This document shows, in pieces, positions 36,160 through 47,213 of a DNA stretch of 64,000 nt. The stretch is from Rotaria sp. Silwood1 (Eukaryota > Rotifera > Eurotatoria > Philodinida > Philodinidae). Location: assembly GCA_905250075.1 (NCBI GenBank), contig CAJNOP010000059.1, forward strand, positions 687,795 through 751,794. Direction: 5' to 3'. A program made the translations under genes and the position numbers. Under the pieces are notes generated by a model. That model searched no databases. It was not told the origin of the DNA and was given only the letters and a program-made list of their open reading frames with translations. The stretch's first letter is position 1. Each line of letters opens with the position of its first letter.

Positions 36160-36352
36160 CCAACAACCGATAGGAGAACATTCACCATCGGCTGTACCAA
36201 AGCCGCCACCACCACCATATTCACTTGAAGATGTACGAACAATTGAAGAAATGTTTCCTACTGTTGATCGTCGTATTATAACTGATTTACTTGATAAACA
36301 TCACGGAAATAAAGATCTCGTTGTCAATCATTTGCTACAAAATATTGCTTAA
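34866..36352 (+). CDS. TOLLIP: Toll-interacting protein (C2 + CUE adaptor)
   Basis: Six exons: 34866-34988, 35044-35214, 35272-35414, 35478-35526, 35584-35742, 35996-36352; 333 aa. After a Ser/Ala/Thr-rich lead, VMLGDLPQDFLRI matches the conserved TOLLIP N-terminus. The C2 domain follows (GYFTLTIAEAKLV, KMDPYVSFRIG, NPQWKASYRI, DSFIGESEI), then a linker with a poly-Gln run (CAA repeats at about 36130-36160) and PPPPP, and the C-terminal CUE domain (EDVRTIEEMFPTVDRRI ... LL) with its MFP and dileucine motifs. Family role: ubiquitin-binding endosomal adaptor, binding phosphoinositide and Tom1, dampening Toll/IL-1 signalling and aiding cargo sorting. Start ATG in AAACATGG context. Poly-Gln length may vary. 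Confidence 0.95.
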
Positions 36353-36570
36353 TTATTTTTGTATTTTTTTTTCCTTATAAAAATCAAGCATAAATCTTTA
36401 TTTATGCATATGCATGTACATGTGCTTTCTTCGTTTCTTTCTTTTCTTTATGCTTTTAATTAAGTGATGACAAAAATAAACATAAATATATATCTAATGT
36501 ATCATGCGTGGTGTATCAATCTTACTAATGTTTATTTTAGATAGATAAATCTTATTTAAAAGAGAATTTG

Positions 36571-38876
36571 ATGATAAATCATAATCAGAATAATAATAAT
36601 AATAATAATTATGAGAGTATTCAACTTGCTGAATCAAAATTTTGGCGCAAAGTTAAACAAAATAGTGTACTACGAATTGGTTTTCTTTTTAATTTTTTTA
36701 TATTAAAATAAATATGTAATTTTTTTATTCAAGGTATGACAGGAGACGATTTGATTGTGATTGTATCTATGATTGATTATAATAGACAAGATCAAAACAA
36801 ACCCACATATATTGTTCGGATCAGAACTAAAGAGAGAGATAGACGTAAGCTCAATAATTCGACTAAGACAACAGTTAGCGACCTGTAGTTTCTAGTAAAC
36901 TAAGGAAAGACGCCAAACGTCTTTTTATCTGATACTATATAGGTTAAAAATTATTTTGAAACGTATGATCTCCGTAAAACTTTGAAAAAAAATCCATGAA
37001 GATAGTGTTCTGTTTCGATCTAATTTTGATGTTGACATATGATTTTAGACAGAGAAACTTCAGACCTATAGTTCAAGACACGATTCAGGTAATTATCTTC
37101 TCATATTTTAATGTTGAACAAACAAAGTTATCAATCGATTCGATCAAATTATTTAGATTTCTGTTAATTTTAGAAAATTTTATGACTTCTCATCAAAGTT
37201 TCTTTGAAATGAAGCACCGTTTTCATTTAGTGTTTGAATGTTTTATAGATATGATATGTTTTAAAATAATTGTCTTATATAGTATCAGACAAAAGACGTC
37301 CAAACTTGTCTACTTTCTGTTGCTGAGAATTGCAAATTGCTAGCTGTTACTGTTGTCGAATTGTTAAGAATACGTCACTCGTCTTTAATTTGATACGGAC
37401 ATTACTTATTGATCACTATAAAAAAAAAATGATAACACATTACACAGAATAACATTTTTTTAGGATTTGAACTCGTGTTTCTATACAAGGCTTCGTTACA
37501 TCTCTGGTTAGAACTATTGTAGTCTGTCGATTAATGCAAGATAGATCAGGTTCTCATAATCACAAAAGAACTGAACATAGAAGAACATTGTCGTGGAATC
37601 ATCATAATCAGAAATAATAAATTTCTATAAATTGAACTAATTCAAATGTATTCATTACTATTTTTTTTTAGTCTATTTTTTATTCATCATGAGAAATATG
37701 TTTATCTAATTTTTTAATTTTTGTTAATATCGATAAAAAAAATTAATTTTTAATACTAAAGATATCATCAATTTAATGAACATCTTTTCATAGATTTTTC
37801 AATAAAAACAACGATAATTGTACTCTTCAATAATTACTCTTTTAGATTCATTTATTGGTTTAGATATTCTATTTCTTTGTTTCCAGATCGTTTGTCTTTC
37901 TTTATCTTTAGGCAGTATGAATAGTACTTCACCACCATCGTCATCATCATCAAATCGCTATAATCGTAAAAAGCTTGCATTAACTAATGGTGGTCGTACA
38001 CGGTTTTCTCCGCCAGGACTTTCACGTTCAATAAATAAGATGAATAATGCTAAATCTGGTCCTAATCCAGTTGCTTTACATAATTTACTGAAACTAAATC
38101 AACTTGTTGATACACTAAAATCTTTGAAACGTCTCATATCACATTATTTTGATCAAATATCAAAACAAGGTGAATCTATATTAGCTGGTGATGTTCGACG
38201 TGTATATCGTCGTATATTATTACTTTATGTTAAATATCGTCGACGCCAAAATTATGAAAAACGTCATATGAAACAACCGATTGATGAATCCGATGATGAA
38301 GTTGATGATGATGATAATAATAATAGTAGTAGTACTAATAATCATAATAATGAGACAAATAATATAAATACTTCACCAACGTGGACCATGAAAAAAATAG
38401 TTAGTTCACAAAGTTTACCATTTACACGTGCTGGTTTTGATGCTGACCATGATGGTATAGAAGATTTTGATGAAATAGCATTAGCTGCAACACGTGATGT
38501 GGCTAATATACAAAATCATTGTGTTCGATTAATTCTTAATGATCATCAAATGAAGTTACCAATTTATGGTTTACAAACACGATGGGATAGTGAAGTACCA
38601 AAACAACGAAAACAAATAGAATCATCAACAACATCAACTGTTAATAATCGAGTTGAAATTATTAAGAAGACAGGAATCAAACCACCTAATGTTTTACCAT
38701 TAACACCTTTTTATCCATCTCCTCTTTCTACACCTCCAGTAACAACACCAACTACAAGTGATCAAGAATTATTTTTAGGTTCACTTGCTCGTCAATTAAA
38801 TGAGCAAACATGGCAGCAACTTCGTTCAATTTTAGCTAATCTAAATTCTCAAGCATCATCATCAACTAATTCTTAA
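36571..38876 (+). CDS. Unrecognised Ser/Asn-rich protein with a DxDxDG loop
   Basis: Exon 3 (37912-38876) is solid; alone it can start at ATG 37917 and give 319 aa. Two upstream coding-like exons, 36571-36679 and 36734-36844, join it in frame to give 394 aa, but the first donor (GTTTTC) is poor, so the 5' part is tentative. I do not recognise the family. Visible: Ser-rich start, basic helix region (LLKLNQLVDTLKSLKRLISH, VRRVYRRILLLYVKYRRR), an acidic Asp/Asn/Ser tract, FDADHDGIEDFDE resembling a Ca-binding DxDxDG loop, a Pro/Thr-rich segment, and a helical C-terminus (SLARQLNEQTWQQLRSILAN). No signal peptide or membrane span in the solid part. Intron 2 (1067 bp) carries an inverted-repeat element. 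Confidence 0.6.
36853..37380. repeat. Inverted-repeat element (MITE-like) inside an intron
   Basis: Left arm about 36853-36990 and right arm about 37235-37380 are imperfect inverted copies: CTGATACTATATAGG in the left matches the complement of TATATAGTATCAGAC in the right, together with AATTCGAC and ACGTCTTTT blocks. No clear target-site duplication found. Its middle has only a meaningless open frame. Confidence 0.6.
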
Positions 38877-39435
38877 GAACCGCTTACAAAATAAAATAAA
38901 CACTGTATAGTTCTTTCAAAATTTATTTGCATGAATTTCATTTCATCAAAAAATGATGTGATACATATACATATACTTAGATAGATATTTTCTTTTGTGC
39001 TAATAACTGGTTCTATGCAAGATTATTTCCGTGTTTTTTTTTACAGTTCTGTCTGTCGTTTGTTTTTTTCTGGATTGTAAATCAAGTTGATTCAGATGTA
39101 AAACTTGATTGTTTGAACAAGAATAAAACAGAATATGTCTTTCATGTTCGATGAGTGTATATCGATAATGTGATCAAAATATTAAAATACTGCATCTTGT
39201 TTTGAAGGTTATAACGATGAATTAGTAATCATTTTTCGACCATATCCTTGAAAGGAGACATTTTGTTTATTTCGTCGTTAATACGGCTGAAACAGAAAAA
39301 AAAAATTTCTCTTGTAAAGATATGAGTCAGGTTTTGCGTCGATGATTATTATTATTATCATCATACGTTATTTGATGGTTATTCAGTGCGTGCTTCATCT
39401 CTACAAATGTGAAACAAATTTCATTAAAATTTAAA
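38877..39435. other. Intergenic spacer between two same-strand genes
   Basis: Contains AAAATAAAATAAACA shortly after the upstream stop (near 38888), a likely polyadenylation signal. ATT/ATC repeats near 39345-39362. Nothing else recognised. Confidence 0.5.
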
Positions 39436-40634
39436 ATGGCAAAACGAACAAATGAATTATATCAATTAAATATCGACAACAAAAAGTCTGTCAATACTTG
39501 TTTTTCTTCATATAAATAACAATAATTTATTATCAAATAGAATCAAATATGTTAATAAAATCTCGACATTGGAAACAATGTCAAATGAATTAGTAATGGA
39601 ATTATTTGAATATTTTGATTTATATTCACTTTATTTAACCTTTTATTCTCTTAATTCTCGTTTTAATTCAATTATTTGTCATTGTCAAGTACATGTTAGT
39701 CTTGATAAAATTAATCCATTATATTTTACTTCATTTATTGGAAATTTTATTTATTATAATATTGACAAAGGTCGAATATATTCTCTTCAATCTTCAATAC
39801 CACATCAAATGACTGTTTTAATTAATGATATAGTAAGTTAATTTAATATAACAAGAAAAACTTTTTTTAATATCAATATAGGTGATGGATCGTTTTATTT
39901 TACTGCGTTCATTAACTTTATCTCGATGTTCTATTGATTTAGTTATACAAATTCTTAATCGAATTGAAAAATCTATATTAGAAACAATTTCAATAACATC
40001 TTGTAAAAAAAGTATTGGTAAAAAATATTCGTTAACACAACATTTGTTATCAGTTGAACGTTATCCATCATTACGCTCAATACATCTTAGATTATGTGCT
40101 CGTGGAATTGTAAATTTAACTGATGTTGAGATAACAAATCAAACATTAAATCGATTAGAATATTTATCATTAGATAAACCTTCGGAAATTGAAGACTTAT
40201 TTCATATACTTGATCTTCTACCTAATCTTCAGTCATTAAACAGTGTTGTAAATAATCTAACTGATTCGTTTTTAATATCAATAGGAATAAAAGAAAATTT
40301 ATCATTATCACGACTTAGATTAAATTCAAGCATTATTCAAATATCAACATTAGAATATTTATTAAAAATTTTTCCAAATTTAATGTATCTTTATCTTGAC
40401 TTTTCTACTAGATCCTCAAAATTAATTGATTCACAATATTGGATAGATTTATTTGAGAAAATGTATCTCTTAAAACAAGTATACATTCGAATAAGTATTC
40501 CATTATTTCAAACAAATTTATCTCATGAACAAGTACGTGATCGTATAAAATTATTTAAACGACCATGGCTTTTTACACGAAATTTAATCAATCGAATGCA
40601 GACTATTCGCATTATTATTAATGGAATAAAATAA
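39436..40634 (+). CDS. F-box/leucine-rich-repeat-like protein
   Basis: Main exons 39541-39832 and 39882-40634 join in frame. An F-box-like helix set opens the protein: LETMSNELVMELFEYFDLYS then LTFYSLNSRFNSII. Irregular leucine-rich stretches follow (LRSLTLSRC, LRSIHLRLC, LEYLSLDKPSEIEDLFHILD, PNLMYLYLDF). Such proteins are probable SCF ubiquitin-ligase substrate receptors; F-box/LRR families of this style are large in bdelloid rotifers. The residues just before ATG 39578 (ISTLET) look like F-box sequence, so I favour an upstream first exon 39436-39485 (MAKRTNELYQLNIDNK), giving 364 aa, although its donor GTCTGT is unusual. The conservative start is ATG 39578. Substrate unknown. Confidence 0.7.
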
Positions 40635-41662
40635 AATAAATATCAATGAATCGATTGAAAATTTTTCCTACAAATGATGTGAAACAATAAAAATAGATCT
40701 AAAAATAAATATTGAATAGTACATTTTATTATACTTTGTGCTTTGGTTGTACAACAATATTTTTCAAATACGTCACTGAATATGAGCCGAGATACATAAT
40801 GTACAGTTCAATTTTTGCTTAATTTAATGATAAAATTGATTTTATTCATTGACAAAGCTCAATTAATTTTCCAACTCTACAAGGAAAATGAGTAATCAGA
40901 AACAGATCACCATATATTTAGATTTACTTATCAAATTCTTCTGAGGTAAATTATACTTGAAAAGAATATCTCTTAAATAGGTTCAATTGAAAGTATCTGT
41001 AGAAAAAGTATCACGGCACATTTCTTCCCGAAAAACTTCACTGTATGTTTTATTATAAAATTTGAATATTTTCAAAACAATTAAAGTTAGAGAGTTGAAA
41101 TTTTTGTCGATTACATAACTTTTTGATCTATATTTAACCTAAAACAATTGAATGAAATTAGAATAATCGTTCATAAATTATAAACACCACAAATTTTAAA
41201 ATATTACAGTACAAAGTAAATGAATATATAATTTTTTTTTTGAGTACTTCAATCTTTTTTTTCTCTAAAATAAAAATAAAAAAATGTAAATATTTTTAGA
41301 TTAAAAAGTTACTTAAAAAATTCATTATTATTTGTTCTATTTATATTTATTCAAGTATGTTCTTGTCTCTAAGAGCGATGATTTTTTTGTAATTGTACGC
41401 AAAAAAAGTACTTCTCAACGAATGTCGAACACAGAAATCCATGAACAGAAAATGCATAGATCAATGAATCACATGTTTCGATAGTGATATCCTAGTTACA
41501 TATAATAATTCATTGACTTTTTCTTTTCCATGACTTTTTTATCGCAGACAAGCGTCTTCTTTACATACATTTTGATGAAAACTGCATCATTTCCAATTGT
41601 CAATTCTACAAATTACAAATGATACAAGATAGAATCTTGAGATTTTATGTGCATACATAAGG
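40635..41662. other. Intergenic, AT-rich
   Basis: 3' flank of the F-box gene and left flank of the foldback element. Nothing coding recognised. Confidence 0.5.
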
Positions 41663-41808
41663 TGATCGATCACTTCGTCGCAGAACAATTTTTTTTTTCG
41701 TTCTGTTCGTCGCATCCTACTCAATTAATTCCTGTTTTTTAAATAACCTATTGAAATAAAATAAAATAAATAAAAAATTCTGAAAGATTTGTATGATAAC
41801 GATAAACG

Positions 41809-41901
41809 CGTGTCTTCTTGATTGCGGACGAAAATCAAACCTATTAGCATGCCGACAGTGTGGGTGAGGGCTGAAATTTTGTCCGCAATTAAGAAGTAGC
41901 C
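41809..41901 (+). mobile_element. 93-bp MITE copy 1, with 8-bp target-site duplication
   Basis: Begins CGTGTCTTCTTGATTGCGG and ends CGCAATTAAGAAGTAGCC; the ends are inverted repeats (16 of 21 positions). Direct duplication GATAAACG at 41801-41808 and 41902-41909. The right arm of the surrounding foldback still has the uninterrupted site (complement reads ACGATAAATGATTGAC), which proves this is an insertion. Confidence 0.88.
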
Positions 41902-42348
41902 GATAAACGATTGACTATTCTAAGGCATATGACTTTAATTGGGAAAACGGATCAATAAAAAATATTAATCAAAAGTGATCATGATAGAGCTAAAGTGAAC
42001 GAAAAATAATTAGATTTGTCACACAATTAATGAGTTTCAACATAATCTATGCCAACGACAACACAGATCCAATGTTTTTAATTATGGGGTTACAATAAAA
42101 AAAACATGCATTGATGACATTGAAAATATATTTCATTTCTCAATCTCAATATTCACTGCACACTACTCAAAATAAACGTCTCACATGGAAAAACTTCTTT
42201 CTGCAAAAGGAAACAGTGCTCCTCTATGAAAATTACCTCTACACTATAGAATTTTCAATAACGATATTTTCAATCTCATCAATGTATATTTTTATTTATT
42301 GTGGTTGTATAATTAAGAACATTTGATTAGTATTATTGTTGGTCTAGA

Positions 42349-42441
42349 CGTGTCTTCTTGATTGCGGACGAAAATCAAACCAATTAGCATGCCGACAGTG
42401 TGGGTGAGTGCTGAAACTTTGTCCGCAATTAAGAAGTAGCC
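42349..42441 (+). mobile_element. 93-bp MITE copy 2, with 8-bp target-site duplication
   Basis: Same length, orientation and sequence as 41809-41901 except for three substitutions seen by eye. Direct duplication GGTCTAGA at 42341-42348 and 42442-42449. Sits at the inner edge of the right foldback arm. Confidence 0.88.
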
Positions 42442-42704
42442 GGTCTAGATTATGTTGAAACTCATTAATTGTGTGACAAATCTAATTATTTTTCGTTCAC
42501 TTTAGCTCTATCATGATCACTTTTGATTAATATTTTTTATTGATCCGTTTTCCCAATTAAAGTCATATGCCTTAGAATAGTCAATCATTTATCGTTATCA
42601 TACAAATTTTTCAGAATTTTTAATTTATTTTATTTTATTTCAATTGGTTATTTAAAAAACAGGAATTAATTGAGTAGGATGCGACGAACAGAACAAAAAA
42701 AATT

Positions 42705-42792
42705 GTTCTCTGACGAACAATACGTGACAAAATGTTCTGCGACGAACAGAACGCGACAAAATATTCTACGACGAAGTGTCGTGCGACGAAAT
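42705..42792 (+). repeat. Three tandem ~29-bp units at the right end of the foldback
   Basis: Units start GTTCTCTGACGAAC, GTTCTGCGACGAAC and ATTCTACGACGAAG, and each ends GACAAAAT or GACGAAAT. A partial fourth unit (GCGACGAACAGAAC) precedes them. Confidence 0.75.
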
Positions 42793-43339
42793 GTACTAGT
42801 ACCCTTTCGAAATACTAAATTCATCCTGTAAACTATTTCAATAAGACGAGTCTCGTGCATAAGCTTAAATGATAGTTCAGAAAAAAAAGCGTCTGTATAA
42901 GCTTATACATATTTTGAAGTTTTCTACATTTAGTTTTTTATTTAATATCGCGTACAAGTCTTCATCATAAAGTCAAAAACAAAGAAATATGTGACGATTT
43001 CTAAACTTGCAAAGTTTTATCCACTGTATTAAATGAGAAATTTAAAATATGAAAGTCTTTATTAAATAATTTCAAATAAGACTAGTCCACAGTTTACACA
43101 AAACAGAAGCATTATTTGTTCATAGTTTATATAAAACATAGGCAGTGTTTGATACAGCAGTTCGATCATCGTTGATAAAGTTGATAGAACATTGTATAAA
43201 TAAATGCAATAATATTATTTTAAGTTCACGGTACCAATAGTATCCAAGGAATACATATTGCTCGTAAATTAAAGAAATGCTCTTCTTTAATGTAATTCAA
43301 AATACTCAATTTTCATTATTTCATGTTTTGAGTTATTTT

Positions 43340-43684
43340 TCATTTAATATCATCTTCAGCCATTGTCGGAGTATCTGTATTTGTTACAAAATCATCCCAT
43401 GGTTGTGCATCATCTCGATATATAATTGAAGTTAAATGTGAGTTCACCTTTCGTTGCACCATATTCTTATTAACATATATATGTGTATGTTGTTCATTTG
43501 TTTTATACTGTCGTTTCACGATATTGCCGCTTCTATTTGTAGTCGCGAAAAATACACTATGTGTTTTGTTTTTCTTGTCTAGGTTAGATGGGGACAGAAA
43601 AGCGATACATGAAGATAAATCATATTCGTTGTGTAGTAGTTTGCGACAAATGAAAATGGACTTCGACTCACAAAAGGTGTATGT
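43340..43684 (-). pseudogene. Orphan open frame, possible last exon or gene relic
   Basis: An open stretch of about 114 codons ends at TGA 43340-43342 with no ATG until 43462. The reading looks protein-like (SNLDKKNKTHSVFFATTNRS, then IIYRDDAQPWDDFV, then TPTMAEDDIK) but I recognise no family. No convincing upstream exon was found, so it may be a decayed gene end or a terminal exon of a gene I could not assemble. Confidence 0.35.
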
Positions 43685-45160
43685 CTATGTTGTACTGTAG
43701 CTACGGACGACAGACAGAACACGCAAAAGAAATAAGTATGTTTTATAGTAGTAATATATATTTTTTCTTTGTTTTCGTAACCGATTGTTGTTTTAATCGA
43801 TAAGCCATGTCTGTTTGAGACATTCAATCGTATTCTCTGTTGATTATAGTTACCATGCTTCCAAAATCAAATTTATTGTGAATACTTTATCGATGATTTT
43901 TTAAATTAATTTTTGAAAAATTCGACCTCAAAGTTCGTTTAGACTTATCCTATTATATAATTAAAACAAAATAATACAGGTACACAGTTAATCATATTCT
44001 GTGTTATATAACAAAACGTGTGCATAATCGATGATTTTGCGCGTTTGCTTCAGTATGCTTTTGTTCCCATCTACTAGGTTTCTTAGTAGGTGCATTCTTT
44101 AACAAAGAGAATATTATTTCTGCACTCAGCTGCCGTTTGATACCAAAGGTAACACCTATTATTTTTCGAACTCATCGTACTTGCATTACCGAACTTATAT
44201 GAAGAACGCAAAACATATTCCACAGAGAAAAACTTTATCAGATGAGAAAGTACTAGCATTATCACATATTCATCGCCTATTTTACGAAGATGCCCTTTTA
44301 TTCTCTATGTATCCACTATGTTGAATGCTGCGGCTAGCCTATATGCTCCTACAGTATGACTGACTTTATGATTTTTAATGTTTCAGATAAAAACTGAAAT
44401 TAATACCAAAACCTTTTTATGCTCTGTTTTTTTGATTATTTTTTTTCTGAATCAGTATTCATACAAAGCATTATTTTATCAATAAAGATAACAGTTATGC
44501 TTTATAATATATCCTATAGAGAAATAAGACTATTTATGAAATAGTTTTACGAAAATGTGATTTTTGATGAAACGTAGTTTTTTTTATATCAATTTATGAT
44601 CTATCAGGATATTAACAGATAGCTTGTTGCCGAATGAATAACTTTTCAAACTCAATAGTCTACTAGAAGATATATATGGAGAATAAAAATATCGAAGTAT
44701 ATTCAGGGCCTTATTTGTTCATTTCATATTTGCTTGTGTAACTACGATTGCTGCAATGCATATGTGCTCATCTAATGAAAAATATTCTATTGTTTTCGAA
44801 AGATAAATTTTAATTATCCGTTACTAACGTATTTCTAATTGAATCTTAAATGTTTATATTACTCTCAATGGACATGAATCATCACAAAAGAAGTCTTTGT
44901 AAAATATACAAAAAACATAAGTTTATCATCATTGTATTTGTTAAACGGAACTGATTTTCAAAAGTATGAAGGTCCAATCGGGAATATTTCAATGGAAAAT
45001 ATAAACTATCAAATATTATTAAGAAAATATTTCTATGGATTATCTAAATTCCTTTTATGCCAACATAATATAACTTGTTTGATAAATTTTTATATATTTT
45101 GACATAAGTACCTTTCACTCTGTTTGCATCTCAATATTTCTATTTATCAGTGAATACTGT
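43685..45160. other. Intergenic, AT-rich
   Basis: No feature recognised on either strand. Confidence 0.45.
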
Positions 45161-45319
45161 ATGGAACCAACTAAACTTACAATTTCTTCGCCGTGGAGTG
45201 ATAATACATGATTAAATACACTGATAAAGAAATCAACTAAAAAACAGCATCGCTTGCAACAACGGAAAGAATCGAATTCATCTTCGTCATCATTATCAGC
45301 ATCAAGTGTTCATAATTAA
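45161..45319 (+). pseudogene. Short gene relic with an in-frame TGA
   Basis: ATG 45161 to TAA 45317-45319 is one frame of 53 codons broken by TGA at 45209-45211. The parts on both sides look coding (MEPTKLTISSPWSDNT before; KKQHRLQQRKESNSSSSS after). No family recognised. Confidence 0.35.
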
Positions 45320-47213
45320 AAATATTGGAAAAATAGATTGATTCTATTGCGAGGAAGAAGATGAAGAAGACAAAAAAAAAACAGAGCAGTCGCAAAAAGT
45401 CATCGAACAAATAAAATCGAGAACCCTAAGTATAATACGAAATGAACCGATACGAAAAAGAATTTATGTTGTGTAAGTTTAAATCATACAATAGTTCAAG
45501 TAGAACTATTTCATCTTCATTTTCGCAAATAAAATTCTCATCAGTCTCTTTATATTCTAGACCATGATTAATCAAAAAACGAGGTATGTTCAGATTTCCA
45601 GAAAAGGAAATTACCCATATTTTTGAAATTTCCATCAGCTCGATTACTATTTAGCAGTGCAAATTAAAAGTTTTTAGACATACTGAAAATTTCAGCAATT
45701 TTGGAAATTTCTGTAAGTACGTAATTGCGGAAATTACATCATTTTAGGAAGTAACGTATAATTCCGAGCACAAATGCTTGAAATCTCCGAAACTTCCGAA
45801 ATTTCCTTTTTCGGAATTCTGAACACTGCTGCAAAAAACACATTGATCGTTAGTTTTTTCATTATTTTTTCATAAAATACATAAATCATGCAGGCTTTCT
45901 TCGTCTTATTTATCCGATGAAATAGTCACATCTTGTTCATCAAGATTATCATCGTGAATGAGCATCAATAAGAAATGATGAACATAATTAATCTTATCGA
46001 AGAACAGAAAAAAACATATGGAATAATTCTTTCGTCAAAATCAAGAGAAAAAAATGGACCATCAATCAATATTATAAATTGTAAATTTATAAGATTATTT
46101 TTAAGTACAATATATGCATTTTATCAAATGGTTATTGTTAGCATTAAGAATTGGGTACACATACATTTTCTTATTTTCGTTAAATTGTTATATACTTATA
46201 AATATTTTCACAAAAGAATTTTTATTAAAATAATATTATTATTGCTATTTGTTCGCTGTTGTTGAATGGAATATAATTAAGTGCTCGTTTCTGTACTACT
46301 TCAAGAGTCGAAAATCTAAGTTATTCATAGTTTTTTAAATAATAACGATTGACGCAGAATGAATGATGGTGTCATTATTTCTTCAATATTTCATCAAGTT
46401 TTCATCCTTTTGGAATCGATCTTTTTATTAAAGACATCATATGCTTAATATTCTACAAAACTCTATATATGATCATATCAATGAGGAGCATGTTCTATAA
46501 TTTTAGAATACACCATAGTAAAGATTTGTTCAATATGTTTAGCTTTTCAACTTAGCTTTTTTTGCGAAAAAAATTGGTATCATATTTTTTAATTCTCGAA
46601 GTAATGTTTCTTTTATATCTAGTTTAACATATTTCAATTTGTTACTTAAAATTTTTTATTTCAAATGTAATCTTTTATTTAATTTTTGCGTTGATTGTTC
46701 GAAATCTGATCATTATTATCAAAAAAAAATCTGAAACTGTTCTAAAACTAGGCATCGGTTAAATTATGGCATAGAAAATACTACTTTTATATAATAAATA
46801 TACAGGAAAGAGTTTTAAGGATTGGCTGAAATTCCACAAACTATAACAAGGTTAGAAATAACTATTAAATATATGAATAGTATCAAGACAGTTTCGGCAA
46901 TGTTGTTTTTCTTGATAATATTCATCGAAATTTCAAGAATTAACGCAAAAATTAGTTAGACCATAACATTTAAAATGAAAATTTTAAACTGTGATATCAG
47001 TATGTTGCAAAAAGGGGCTTAGTTGGAAAGTTGACCATATTGAACTAATCTTTTTTGACTGAGTATTCGAAATATATGGAATATGATTTCATTGATAGAA
47101 ATATATGGTTTTGTAAAGAATTAAAAATATAATCTTTTGATTAAAAAAAAAGCATTTCTAAAATGGTGAGCACTGGATGAGATATTGGAAAAATAAGGAT
47201 ACCACCATTTAAT
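45320..47213. other. Intergenic, AT-rich
   Basis: Contains a cluster of GGAAATT/AATTTCC palindromic words at about 45595-45810. No coding exon recognised. Confidence 0.45.

Larger units (their letters stand above)
41663..42792. mobile_element. Foldback-type inverted-repeat element with nested MITEs
   Basis: Left arm about 41663-42050 is the reverse complement of the right arm about 42445-42780 once a 93-bp insertion in the left arm is removed. The arms share, for example, TTTGTCACACAATTAATGAG (left) and its complement, and the TTCGTTCTGTTCGTCGCATC end. The roughly 390-bp middle has no transposase. The right end carries three tandem copies of an about 29-bp unit (42705-42792) built on GACGAACAGAAC. 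No target-site duplication was identified, so the outer limits are approximate. Confidence 0.75.

Noticed and set aside
37463..37512. Possible tRNA remnant on the minus strand (GTTCAAAT-like T-loop)
   Set aside because: The complement of AGGATTTGAACTCG resembles a T-arm, but the stem does not pair and no acceptor or anticodon stem can be drawn.
42111..42326. 71-codon frame in the middle of the foldback element
   Set aside because: No transposase motif; probably chance in AT-rich DNA.
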